Source: Schlesneria sp. (GTDB lineage: Bacteria > Planctomycetota > Planctomycetia > Planctomycetales > Planctomycetaceae). Taken from it: 7,211 bases of DNA. The stretch covers positions 1 to 7,211 of the forward strand of contig JANXOO010001176.1 in assembly GCA_025353525.1 (NCBI GenBank), read 5' to 3'. Shown one piece after another: positions 1 through 7,060 of this stretch. Position numbers and translations under genes: made by a program. Under the pieces are notes generated by a model. The model ran no database searches. It had not been told where the DNA came from and saw only the letters and a list, made by a program, of their open reading frames with translations. Numbering within the stretch: position 1 is the stretch's first letter; every line of letters starts with the position of its first letter.

Positions 1-85
1 CTGTTGCCGAGCCGGCGACGTTAAAAAAGCAATGGCGTTTCCGAATCAAAGAAACGCGAACCCGAAAATCATACCCCACGTCGAT

Positions 86-104
86 GGGTGAACTAAACTC
101 TTAC
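86..104 (+). repeat. 19-base direct repeat, copy 1
   Basis: The motif GGGTGAACTAAACTCTTAC matches the motif at 428-446 at 17 of 19 positions in the same orientation. The mismatches are at motif positions 6 and 8. The two copies lie 342 bases apart, start to start, in a stretch without genes. They could be boundaries or internal units of a small non-coding repeat element. Its identity is unknown. Confidence 0.5.
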
Positions 105-427
105 CGACGCATTCCCCTGACCAATGCGACAGCACCCGTCCCCGCCGACACCGAAATTCAGATCATAAATCGAGTTTTTCATTTCGGTCCTCGGTGGGCT
201 CCGCCCGCAAAAGGCCGACTTTTTCATTCAATTCGCCAACCAAACTTCGTCATTTGCAGCTTTTTGAACGCGACGGAATATTTTGACCACACGGCATCAC
301 GACATTGATCGCCGCTTCTGATGCGCTCGAGCGACACGCCAGATTCCGAAAACAACTGTTCGAGAAATCCAAAATACGGACCGCGGCCGACCGGAGTTTC
401 AACCAAAACAGCCGCCGCCCACAGGGG

Positions 428-446
428 GGGTGGATTAAACTCTTAC
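428..446 (+). repeat. 19-base direct repeat, copy 2
   Basis: The motif GGGTGGATTAAACTCTTAC is the second copy of the motif at 86-104. It lies 17 bases to the left of the 26-base terminator-like repeat at 464-489, so two different repeat units sit side by side at the break point of the sigma factor remnant. Confidence 0.5.
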
Positions 447-463
447 GTATAGCAGTGTGCCGA

Positions 464-489
464 AAAAGTAGAATGTCCCCTTTGTTTTT
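464..489 (+). repeat. Half copy of terminator-like repeat
   Basis: These 26 bases (AAAAG, then TAGAATGTCCCC, then TTTG and a T run) are identical to the complement of 7064-7089, so the copies are inverted relative to one another. At the right-hand locus the same bases form the loop, the 3' stem arm and the U tract of a complete hairpin terminator. Here the 5' stem arm is missing: the bases to the left (about 450-462) do not pair with it. The copy interrupts the reading frame of the ECF sigma remnant on the minus strand, right after its residues QQDLRK. It may be a dispersed palindromic unit that was broken during insertion or deletion. Confidence 0.75.
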
Positions 490-919
490 CTTCCGCAGGT
501 CCTGTTGCATCATCAAACGACTCGGGGTGGGACCGCTCGCCGCAGGCCCCAATGCCGACTCGCTACCGATACAGCCCTTGGAATCCGCTATCAGCAGGCC
601 CTTAAACGTGACTTCCTTTCCGGCCGCCCGCTTCTGCGTTCGCAGGTGCCAGCGAGCTGTTGCAGCCATGTGTTGTTCGAGGATCGCCTTGAGCCAGCCA
701 ATCAGTTCGGCCTCGGTCGCTCCTCGAAAGGCTGGGAAACCGTCAGCAGCGGCATAGCGTCATCAGGACCAGATCACTCTCACCGATTCGGCCCCGCAGC
801 CGCTGATCGAACGATTCAGAGGCCCGTTTACGTAGTAAGTCGTGGAACCGATTGAGCAATCGCCCCAGTGCGGACTGATCTCCGGTCTTGGCCCGCATCA
901 AGAAATCAGGATTATCCAT
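488..919 (-). pseudogene. ECF-family sigma factor remnant, frameshifted and truncated
   Basis: An ECF sigma factor would direct RNA polymerase to a set of promoters, but this copy is broken. Translation from the ATG at 919 gives MDNPDFLMRAKTGDQSALGR and then a typical region-2 stretch ending RLRGRIGESDLVLMTL, before a stop at 743. Homology continues in another frame from about 753: AAADGFPAFRGATEAELIGW, then LKAIL and HLRTQKRAAGKEV. The order SDLVQxTL, then F..FRG.TEAEL..WL..IL, then LRTQKR, is what I know from planctomycete-type ECF factors, so one base appears to have been lost near 751-754. Homology stops after QQDLRK at about 490, where the 26-base repeat begins, so region 4 (promoter -35 recognition) is absent. 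An in-frame TGA lies 12 bases before the ATG, with GGAG just upstream of it, so the start looks original. No anti-sigma factor or kinase partner is visible nearby. Confidence 0.75.
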
Positions 920-1118
920 CACTCCGACTCATTCACTACGGCAGTTCCTGGCGGGAGAAAACAACATCGCAAGGAGTTCGGCAGTATACTCTTGCGGGAT
1001 ACTAAAAACCTGCCAGCCGTGCGAAGATGGGTCGTCGACGGCCAACTGACCGTACCGGATCAACTGCCGAGCAGTGCGACGTTCCACACCTGACACCGAA
1101 CTATGTTGAAGGAACGGT

Positions 1119-2600
1119 ATGACCACTCTGACCATCACAGTTGCCGATCATGACGAGACCGGCTGGCGGTTCGACAACACATACTCACGGCTCCCGGAAG
1201 TCCTTTTCGCGCCGGCGATCCCGGCTCGCGTGCGGGCACCGCGGGTATCGATTTTGAACGATCGGCTGGCACTCGAACTCGGGCTCACCTTCAGCACGCT
1301 GTCATCGGAAGCCGCCGCGAGCCTGTTCGCTGGTCAAGACCTGCCAAACGGTTGCCAACCGATCGCGCAGGCGTACGCCGGACACCAGTATGGCGGCTTC
1401 ACGATGCTCGGTGACGGCCGTGCGATTCTGCTCGGTGAGCACCGGATAACCTCGGGGCGGCTCGTCGATATCCAATTGAAGGGAGCAGGACAAACGCATT
1501 ACTCGCGCCGTGGGGATGGCCGCGCTGCCCTCGGGCCGATGCTGCGGGAGTATCTTATCAGCGAAGCAATGGCGGCACTCGGCATTCCTACGACGCGAAG
1601 TCTTGCGGTCGTCACCACCGGCGAAAAGGTCCACCGAGCATCCGCCTTGCGAGGTGCAATTCTGACCCGCGTGGCCGCCAGTCACATTCGAGTCGGAACC
1701 TTCGAGTATTTGTCAGCCCTTCAAGACGTACCAAATCTGCGGGTGCTGGCCGACTACGCGATCGAGCGTCACTACCCGGAATTGGTTGATGGACCGCAAA
1801 AGTATGTTGAGTTTTTCCGAGCGGTCACCGACCGCCAAGCCTCGCTCATCGCCCGCTGGCAACTCATCGGGTTCATCCATGGAGTCATGAACACCGATAA
1901 CATGGCGATTTCCGGGGAGACGATTGACTATGGCCCATGTGCCTTCATGAACGCCTACGACCCGGACACAGTATTCAGTTCGATCGATCACGCTGGCCGT
2001 TACCGATACGGCAATCAACCCCGGATTGCGCAGTGGAACCTGGCCCGCTTGGCCGAGACACTATTGCCACTTTTGGATTCTGATCCAGAGAAAGCGGTTA
2101 CCAGTGCCACGGAAATTCTAGGCGAATATCCCGCCCTCTTCGAGCGTTACTGGCTTGGGGGGATGCGGAAGAAGCTGGGACTCCAGACGGCGGAAGCCGC
2201 CGATGAAGACTTGGTTCGGAAATTGCTCGACTGGATGCAAAACTCTCGGGCCGACTTTACCAACACTTTTCGCGACCTGTCGTCGGAGGAGTTGGTCGGC
2301 GACCGGTATCGGGACCCGGACTTTCTGACCTGGTATTCACGATGGCAGCTTCGGCTCAATCGTGAGGCCCGTTCCAAGACGTCGGCCTATGCCTTGATGC
2401 GGGCCGTCAACCCTGCCGTCATTCCGCGAAACCACCGAGTGGAGGAAGCCCTTAGCGCTGCGGAGGATCGTGACGATTTATCGGTGATGCATCAATTGCT
2501 GGCGGTGTTGGGGGCTCCATATGAAGGGGGAACCGACTCGACTCGGTATCGGGATCCGCCATCGGATGATGGCGACTACCGAACGTTTTGTGGAACTTAG
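1119..2600 (+). CDS. selO: SelO/YdiU protein adenylyltransferase
   Basis: SelO is a pseudokinase-fold enzyme that transfers AMP from ATP to Ser, Thr or Tyr of target proteins; in E. coli it is linked to oxidative stress. The 493 residues are the usual bacterial length. Hallmarks in order are QAYAGHQYGGF (84-94), QLKGAGQTHYSRRGDGR (119-135), ISEAM (147-151), ILTRVAASHIRVG (181-193), HGVMNTDNM (254-262), IDYGPCAFMNAYDP (269-282) and the C-terminal TFCGT. By comparison with Pseudomonas SelO (from memory, constant offset of 8), Lys121, Arg184, Arg191, Asp260, Asn261 and Asp270 are the nucleotide, metal and catalytic residues, and all are kept. Cys491, third from the end, sits where vertebrate SelO has selenocysteine. 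The ATG is preceded by AAGGA at a good distance. The gene stands alone: the sigma remnant behind it is divergent and the next gene is convergent. It looks intact and functional. Confidence 0.97.
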   Translation: MTTLTITVADHDETGWRFDNTYSRLPEVLFAPAIPARVRAPRVSILNDRLALELGLTFSTLSSEAAASLFAGQDLPNGCQPIAQAYAGHQYGGFTMLGDGRAILLGEHRITSGRLVDIQLKGAGQTHYSRRGDGRAALGPMLREYLISEAMAALGIPTTRSLAVVTTGEKVHRASALRGAILTRVAASHIRVGTFEYLSALQDVPNLRVLADYAIERHYPELVDGPQKYVEFFRAVTDRQASLIARWQLIGFIHGVMNTDNMAISGETIDYGPCAFMNAYDPDTVFSSIDHAGRYRYGNQPRIAQWNLARLAETLLPLLDSDPEKAVTSATEILGEYPALFERYWLGGMRKKLGLQTAEAADEDLVRKLLDWMQNSRADFTNTFRDLSSEELVGDRYRDPDFLTWYSRWQLRLNREARSKTSAYALMRAVNPAVIPRNHRVEEALSAAEDRDDLSVMHQLLAVLGAPYEGGTDSTRYRDPPSDDGDYRTFCGT

Positions 2601-2603
2601 CCC

Positions 2604-3026
2604 TCAGGCTGATTTTGCGGGATTGGTTTCGTGTCGTGTCATACCTTGCCATGGAGTACAGGCCCGAATGGCCTGCGTGTATTGCCGCTGAGCTCTCTGT
2701 TGCAGCCGCGAATAGAATTCAAAACTTTTTCGGTCCTGAGGGTTCATCTCGGCCATCTTGCATTCGGCGAAGCTCAATTGGACCCAAGTCGAAAGAATGC
2801 GCTCCACCAGCAAGCGGCTGACCGATTTGTAGTTTACCGGGAATTGGGACCGCAGGTCTTCCAGTTTCTTGGTGGATACCTTCCGAAACACAGGGTCATT
2901 CCCAACCATCAACGTCATCCACTTTGCCCGTGCGAGACCCGCAAGATCGCCGAGCCGATGAATCAGGCTTGGGAACAACCCGCGTCCGGCCAGAGACTCT
3001 TCGGATGCGCAATGAGCGAGACTTCG
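2604..3026 (-). pseudogene. Small unnamed-family protein, probably truncated
   Basis: The readable frame runs from just after a TAG at 3027-3029 to a stop at 2604, and a TTG at 2978 would give 124 residues. Recognisable parts are HRLGDLAGLARAKW, VGNDPVF, KLEDLRSQF, SRLLVERILSTWVQLSFAE, then LQQRAQRQYTQAIRA near the end. This resembles a widespread bacterial hypothetical family that I recall with wording like GDLA..A, KLE.LR.EL.GP, RLLVER...CWLQ and QRRYL.AIK.L; I cannot name a function. That family usually has some 50 or more residues before the GDLA part. Here homology-like sequence continues upstream of the TTG into an in-frame stop, and no ATG or ribosome binding site precedes the core. 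I therefore read it as an N-terminally decayed copy. A short active protein from the TTG is the alternative. It converges with selO, only 3 bases between the two stops. Confidence 0.5.
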
Positions 3027-3029
3027 CTA

Positions 3030-3293
3030 ATCAAACGTTGGCAATATGATGGCATTGTTGCTTCCGCCGTATGGTCGATTCCTTAAAGCTGCCGCCGCTT
3101 TGCCTGCCAGACCAAATCCAATCTCCACTCGAACTGCTGGTACCTTGACGCGCTCCGGCTGAAACCCACAGACACCCCATCGGGCGCAAGCTTCCGGGCC
3201 GAATAACCCGAACGACAATCAGCCAGAACCCGATTGAGGTCCCTTTTCACGCTGCGCCCATTGGACAGCTACCAAGGGGGTGATTCAAGAAAG
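3030..3293. other. Intergenic stretch without a supported gene
   Basis: This stretch lies between the decayed small gene and the end of the methyltransferase gene. An open minus-strand frame (3027-3218) starts at a plausible codon but gives a Gly/Ala/Arg-rich product without motifs. It shares its frame with the remnant to its left, separated only by the TAG, yet does not resemble the N-terminal part expected for that family. I see no hairpin with a T run that would end the methyltransferase transcript. Confidence 0.5.
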
Positions 3294-4058
3294 TCAAGTC
3301 GCAGCTTTCCGGGCAAGGTGCAAATAGATGACGCCCATTAATTTCGAACGCTGTGCGATGATTTCAAAACCCGCCTTGTTCAACGCGTCGTTGAACTCTC
3401 GATTGGTCGCATAATGCTGAATGGAATGCGCCAGATAAGCATACGCCGCCGGTTCACCGTGCCAAAGCCATCCATAGAAGTGACACGTAACGAGCAACGA
3501 TTTGTGAAAGAGGTATTTCGCAATCGGATTCTCAAGGCGAGCGAAATCGATCGAGGCCAGGTAGCCCCCCGGTTTCAGGATTCGATGGATCTCCGCAAGT
3601 CCCAGGCGATAATCCGGGCAGTTCCGCAGCCCATAACTGACCGAGACGACGTCCACACTGCCGCTCGGCAGTTCAGTCGCCATGAGGTCACCCACCCGAA
3701 ATTCAACATTCTGAACCTGACATTGAATACGATTCTTCTCCGCCAAATCGATCATGCTTTCCGTCAGATCGATGCCGATTACCTTTCCCTCAGGCACGAG
3801 CGGAGCAAATGCGAAAGCCAAATCGCCCGTTCCTGTGGCCAAGTCCACGATGTCGTGCCCCGGTTCCAGTTTCGACTTCACCTGCTGGACAAGATCGCGT
3901 TTCCATGCCTGATCCATTCCGAAAGAACTGTAGCGTGTGAACCGATCGTAGGAGCTGGAGACAATCGCGAACGCCGTATTGACATAAGATTGCTTTCGTG
4001 CCGGATCGAGAAGATATTCATCACGATTGACATTCTTTAAGTCGAGACGTTCATTCAT
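3294..4058 (-). CDS. UbiE/MenG-type SAM-dependent C-methyltransferase
   Basis: This is a class I methyltransferase of the UbiE/COQ5/MenG type, 254 residues from the ATG at 4058. Such enzymes methylate the ring carbon of a prenylated benzoquinol or naphthoquinol at the membrane. Visible motifs are the SAM-binding motif I VDLATGTGDLAF (71-82), GIDLTESMIDLA (95-106), the UbiE signature region SYGLRNCPDY (141-150), ILKPGGYLASIDFAR (160-174), and a C-terminal KAGFEIIAQRSKLMGVIYLHLARK close to the family ending. The open frame extends to a TTG at 4106, but the extra 16 residues match nothing and MNERLDL begins like a natural start. Neither start has a strong ribosome binding site. It lies 112 bases after the FAD oxidoreductase gene on the same strand, so the two are probably co-transcribed. 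That pairing suggests a specialised lipid or quinone methyltransferase rather than the housekeeping menaquinone enzyme, but I cannot decide between these. Confidence 0.88.
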   Translation of the reverse strand: MNERLDLKNVNRDEYLLDPARKQSYVNTAFAIVSSSYDRFTRYSSFGMDQAWKRDLVQQVKSKLEPGHDIVDLATGTGDLAFAFAPLVPEGKVIGIDLTESMIDLAEKNRIQCQVQNVEFRVGDLMATELPSGSVDVVSVSYGLRNCPDYRLGLAEIHRILKPGGYLASIDFARLENPIAKYLFHKSLLVTCHFYGWLWHGEPAAYAYLAHSIQHYATNREFNDALNKAGFEIIAQRSKLMGVIYLHLARKAAT

Positions 4059-4170
4059 CGTTTGCAGTTCTGCCCGTATTAAGGTGAAAAGGAGGTAAGG
4101 GTGCAATCAATTGTCGTCCGGGACGAGCCACAACGACTTCCTCTTGCCGATTGTTCTTCCATGGTCATTC

Positions 4171-5352
4171 CTATACCAACACGCCTCGCACTAACCGAAA
4201 CAGCTTCGACCACCCAGGCCAAAACGACGCTTCCCCCATCTGTGCTGAATAGAAACTCTGCAGGATGTCCGGGTTTCGCTGCATCGCTAAAATGAATCGA
4301 TCGAAGCAGTACGGGTGCCGATGGAGAGACAATAACAAGCGGGTGGCTATCGCATAAGGCCGTATGATGCGGCGATAAGCATGCTCATAGGGCAAGAGCT
4401 GACGACGCAGAATCGTCTTCGGTGCCTTTTTCAAAAGTGGTACGACCGTATGCTCCAAAGAAAGTGCCTGTGCAAATGCAAGGCTGATCCCTTCACCCGT
4501 GCAGGCATCCAAATAGCCTCCTGCGTCTCCCAAAAGAAGGATCCCATCGGCGATTTGGCGTTTTGCCTGACGATAAAGTGGCCCGATTCCGCGTGATTGG
4601 CTGCTGGTTGGCACACCGCGCAGGCGCTCATCGATCTCGGGAAACATTCGTAGCAACGAGGGGATCATCTGCGGTCCGCCGCGTGCTGAGCCGTAACGCG
4701 CCATGTCCCACAAGAAGGCCACGCCAATCGTGTTGTTTCCACAAGGAGTCACGTAGACTTCAATCGCCGCCCCGTGCCGCACCTCGACGTAATCACTCCA
4801 GGGAGGTATCGCAAAGTGTTGCCGTGCTCCCAGCCGCCGCGTTCTTCCGTTCACTCCTTCCAACCCTGCCCAGCGGCGAACCTGAGAATTGAGTCCGTCT
4901 GCACCAATAACGAGACGAGTTTTTACAGTTCGATCCCGAAGATGGACCTCCATCCCCTCGGCGGCCCTGGAGACACCTCGCACTGGAGCCTCAAGGATTT
5001 CCAGGTTGCGCCACTGCAGAGCGGCCTGTCCAAGTGCAAGGGAAAGGCTCACGCGCCGAATTCCGAGTCCCGGTCCTTCCAAAAACGGAGCTTCCGCCGT
5101 ACGCCCTGACGACGTACGAATCCGAATTCCCTGGAAAGGATATGTCTCCGCCGGATCGAGGAATGACATAACTCCCAGTGCCTGCAAGTGGCGCAAACCG
5201 GGAGGGAGCAAGCCTTCGCCACAAGGTTTGTCGATCGGTAAGCGATGTTGATCGCAGACGAGGACATGCAAGCCATTTCGTGCCAGAACGATGCTCGCCG
5301 CTAATCCTGCTGGACCAGCTCCAACAATCACGGCATCGTAAAAGATCGGCAT
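4171..5352 (-). CDS. Geranylgeranyl reductase-family FAD-dependent oxidoreductase
   Basis: This is a flavoprotein of the geranylgeranyl reductase / aromatic hydroxylase superfamily, 393 residues from the ATG at 5352. Domains in order are the N-terminal Rossmann motif VIVGAGPAGLAAS (8-20) for FAD, DKPCGEGLLPPG (41-52), a motif shared by reductases and hydroxylases of this group, VIGADGLNSQVRR (148-160) as the second dinucleotide motif, and GDAGGYLDACTGEGISLAFA (275-294), which closes over the flavin. A Leu/Arg-rich helical tail follows. The family reduces prenyl double bonds or hydroxylates aromatic rings; the sequence does not say which. A TTG three codons upstream is a possible alternative start; the ATG directly before PIFYDAVIVGAG fits the family better. 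The methyltransferase gene follows on the same strand. In phenolic-lipid clusters such as Streptomyces srsABC, a flavoprotein and a methyltransferase modify an alkylresorcinol, which makes a similar tailoring role a reasonable guess. Confidence 0.9.
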   Translation of the reverse strand: MPIFYDAVIVGAGPAGLAASIVLARNGLHVLVCDQHRLPIDKPCGEGLLPPGLRHLQALGVMSFLDPAETYPFQGIRIRTSSGRTAEAPFLEGPGLGIRRVSLSLALGQAALQWRNLEILEAPVRGVSRAAEGMEVHLRDRTVKTRLVIGADGLNSQVRRWAGLEGVNGRTRRLGARQHFAIPPWSDYVEVRHGAAIEVYVTPCGNNTIGVAFLWDMARYGSARGGPQMIPSLLRMFPEIDERLRGVPTSSQSRGIGPLYRQAKRQIADGILLLGDAGGYLDACTGEGISLAFAQALSLEHTVVPLLKKAPKTILRRQLLPYEHAYRRIIRPYAIATRLLLSLHRHPYCFDRFILAMQRNPDILQSFYSAQMGEASFWPGWSKLFRLVRGVLV

Positions 5353-5367
5353 TTCAAACAAAGTCGT

Positions 5368-5781
5368 TCAAACCCGCAGGCGAATCAGCGAGAGGTCTTG
5401 CTCACGAGGTTGGAATGGATAACGACACAACCTCACCAAAGGAATCATAGGAAGAACTTGTTCTTGAAGCGAATTTCTCAAAAACAAAGTGTCATACTGC
5501 GGAGCCCGGCAGGTGCCCGTAATGAGGATTTCGAATGAATGTGAAGATGAATGAAATGCAGAATGGGGAGGCGAGCGGTCGATGAGGACCGGTTGCCGGA
5601 GGACGCTCCAGTGAAAACAGAACGGCATAGGCGGGTAGCAGAGTTCTTTGGACGATGGCAATCGCTGCAATGACTCTCGGGCAGCGTGATTGACATCCTG
5701 CTCACAGGGAATTCCCTCTGATTCAACCGATTGCGGAAACACCAACAGGGCTGACACGGCGATGTCCTCACGGGCAATCAC
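5368..5781 (-). CDS. Doubtful 137-residue open frame
   Basis: A GTG at 5781 overlaps the stop of the membrane protein gene by four bases (GTGA), and the frame ends 15 bases before the ATG of the FAD oxidoreductase, so its placement looks like a coupled gene in an operon. Against this, the product has no motif I recognise, no membrane segment and no signal peptide, and its second half is rich in Ser, Pro, His and Arg with repeated HSSSHS-like wording, as in non-coding sequence. The first 70 or so codons favour G or C in the third position more than the rest. It may be a real orphan gene, a decayed gene, or a 400-base spacer. No competing gene lies on the other strand. Confidence 0.3.
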   Translation of the reverse strand: MIAREDIAVSALLVFPQSVESEGIPCEQDVNHAARESLQRLPSSKELCYPPMPFCFHWSVLRQPVLIDRSPPHSAFHSSSHSFEILITGTCRAPQYDTLFLRNSLQEQVLPMIPLVRLCRYPFQPREQDLSLIRLRV

Positions 5782-6971
5782 ACTCGCAGAAAAAGCTTAC
5801 GGCGATACATCCAAAAGAGGATCAGCCATTCGATGAATAGCACTGCTGCGCCGAGAAGGAACGGCTGATAAGGCTCGCCTGCTAAACGGAACAGAGATTC
5901 GCCCAGATTCGTTTTCAAGGCCCGCTCGATAAAGTCGTCCCAGAGATGTGCGATCAGGTAAGCGGCGATCGAATTCATGCCGACGACGACGAAAACGAAC
6001 GACCAGGCTTTACGATTTGCCACTTCAATCACCGCATACAGTGCGGCCAGGACCAAAAAACACCATCCGCCACTGAAGAGGACCCAACTGGGCGTCCAGA
6101 TCTTTTTGACGATCGGACAAACTCCGACCACATCCAGACCCCATCCACCGGCGAGACCAATCAGACCGGCAAGGACCAGCCAGATAAGCTTGGCACGCGA
6201 GGATTGTGGACTGCACAGCACTTCGCCAGCCAGCAGTCCCAGAATCATCGTTCCCAATGTTGGAATGAAACTGAGTGTGGAATAGCCTCCGCCGTTGTGG
6301 GTAAATGGGGCTGCGCGAGGAAAGAGATTCAGGAACCAGGTATCAAAGGCCCAGGCCGGATTCGTATTCAGACCCCAGTGAGCGGCGAACCCGGTCAGAT
6401 GTTGCGAATTGGGATCGAGGTGGATTTTGGACCAATCGAAGTCGGGGCCCGGTAGCGGATACATCGCGAACCACAACCAGTATCCAAACAAAATCGTGAC
6501 CAGGGCGCCCCATTGAACTCGGACGGAGCAGATCGCCAACAGGTACAGAAATCCGTATCCCAATCCAATCTGGGAAAGTGTGTCTTCAAACGTCCAGTTC
6601 GTCTGAGTTGCGTGCGTGGACCGCAGGAAGACGCCCAGAAGGACCAAGGTCAAGGCTCGCCAGAAGGCGTGAGCCGTTAGTAGCCAAAGTGGTTGTCCGA
6701 ACTGCGATCTTCGTCGTAACGACAGCGGTAACGCGACACCAACCAGAAACGAGAATGAAGGCTGAATCAAATCGTGCAGGTTGCAACCCGTCCATTCGAC
6801 GTGTGATTGCTGTTGCGCAAGAAACTCCCACAACCTGTTGTTGGGAATCGCTTGCGAAACCCTACGCAGTTTCAGGACTTCGCCCATCATCAGCAACATG
6901 ACGAAACCACGATACACGTCCACGGAGGTGAGGCGTACGGGTGTGAAATCGGCTCGAAGTGTATCTCTCAT
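5778..6971 (-). CDS. HGSNAT/NagX-like multi-pass membrane acyltransferase
   Basis: This integral membrane protein has 397 residues from the ATG at 6971 and about ten predicted membrane segments (near 17-31, 68-86, 97-115, 133-150, 154-173, 235-251, 262-280, 295-316, 324-342, 369-388). The wording RLTSVDVYRGFVMLLMMGE (13-31), HVEWTGCNLHDLIQPSFSFLVGVALPLSL (57-85), GGGYSTLSFIPTLGTMILGLLAGE (227-250), KKIWTPSWVLFSGG (289-302) and GMNSIAAYL (331-339) matches bacterial relatives of heparan-alpha-glucosaminide N-acetyltransferase, often annotated DUF5009 or DUF1624. Relatives pass acetyl groups across the membrane to amino sugars, probably through a His; His57 is a candidate. The bacterial substrate here is unknown. 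The frame extends to a TTG at 6986, but MRDTL fits better. It is the first gene of the minus-strand series, although nothing in its sequence links it to the oxidoreductase and methyltransferase that follow. Confidence 0.9.
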   Translation of the reverse strand: MRDTLRADFTPVRLTSVDVYRGFVMLLMMGEVLKLRRVSQAIPNNRLWEFLAQQQSHVEWTGCNLHDLIQPSFSFLVGVALPLSLRRRSQFGQPLWLLTAHAFWRALTLVLLGVFLRSTHATQTNWTFEDTLSQIGLGYGFLYLLAICSVRVQWGALVTILFGYWLWFAMYPLPGPDFDWSKIHLDPNSQHLTGFAAHWGLNTNPAWAFDTWFLNLFPRAAPFTHNGGGYSTLSFIPTLGTMILGLLAGEVLCSPQSSRAKLIWLVLAGLIGLAGGWGLDVVGVCPIVKKIWTPSWVLFSGGWCFLVLAALYAVIEVANRKAWSFVFVVVGMNSIAAYLIAHLWDDFIERALKTNLGESLFRLAGEPYQPFLLGAAVLFIEWLILFWMYRRKLFLRV

Positions 6972-7060
6972 CGTTCGTTTTCCCAATCGGGGCCGCTCGA
7001 GTTGGACATCAGTTCAACATTGCTGTTCGTATCCAGTGGCATTGCGGCACCGGAACCATG

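Larger units (their letters stand above)
1..487. other. Gene-free stretch with repeat motifs
   Basis: I see no convincing gene here. Short open frames exist on both strands, but their translations are rich in Arg, Ser, Pro and Cys, have no recognisable motif and lack good starts. The stretch does contain two near-identical 19-base motifs (86-104 and 428-446) and, at its right end, a 26-base repeat (464-489) that cuts into the sigma factor remnant. It is best read as debris of dispersed non-coding repeats inserted beside, or into, an old gene. This reading is inference. A short unrecognised gene cannot be excluded, for example the minus-strand frame ending at 224. Confidence 0.5.

Noticed and set aside
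985..990. TATACT as a -10 box for selO
   Set aside because: No acceptable -35 hexamer lies 16-18 bases upstream, and the distance to the start is long. One AT-rich hexamer is not enough for a promoter call.
929..1138. 69-residue minus-strand frame between the sigma remnant and selO
   Set aside because: It overlaps the selO start, has no motif or ribosome binding site, and covers the region where the selO promoter must lie. A fragment of another decayed gene is possible but not supported.
2598..2600. TAG at the end of selO read as a recoded codon or lost selenocysteine
   Set aside because: The protein ends in TFCGT like ordinary bacterial SelO, with Cys at the Sec position. Nothing points to read-through, and selenocysteine would need TGA.
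2599..2615. AGCC-CTCA-GGCT followed by GATTTTG as a selO terminator
   Set aside because: A 4-bp stem and a broken T run are too weak.
3027..3218. 63-residue minus-strand frame
   Set aside because: Gly/Ala/Arg-rich composition without motifs; it does not extend the family to its left.
4079..4168. 29-residue minus-strand frame (MTMEEQSARG...) just after the oxidoreductase stop
   Set aside because: It starts 2 bases after the stop, but it has no ribosome binding site of its own, no motif and a Ser/Thr/Arg-rich composition. Spacer is more likely.
5946..6455. Long plus-strand frame opposite the membrane protein
   Set aside because: It lies fully inside a convincing gene on the other strand, and its Gln/Thr/Arg/Pro-rich translation is typical of an antisense shadow.
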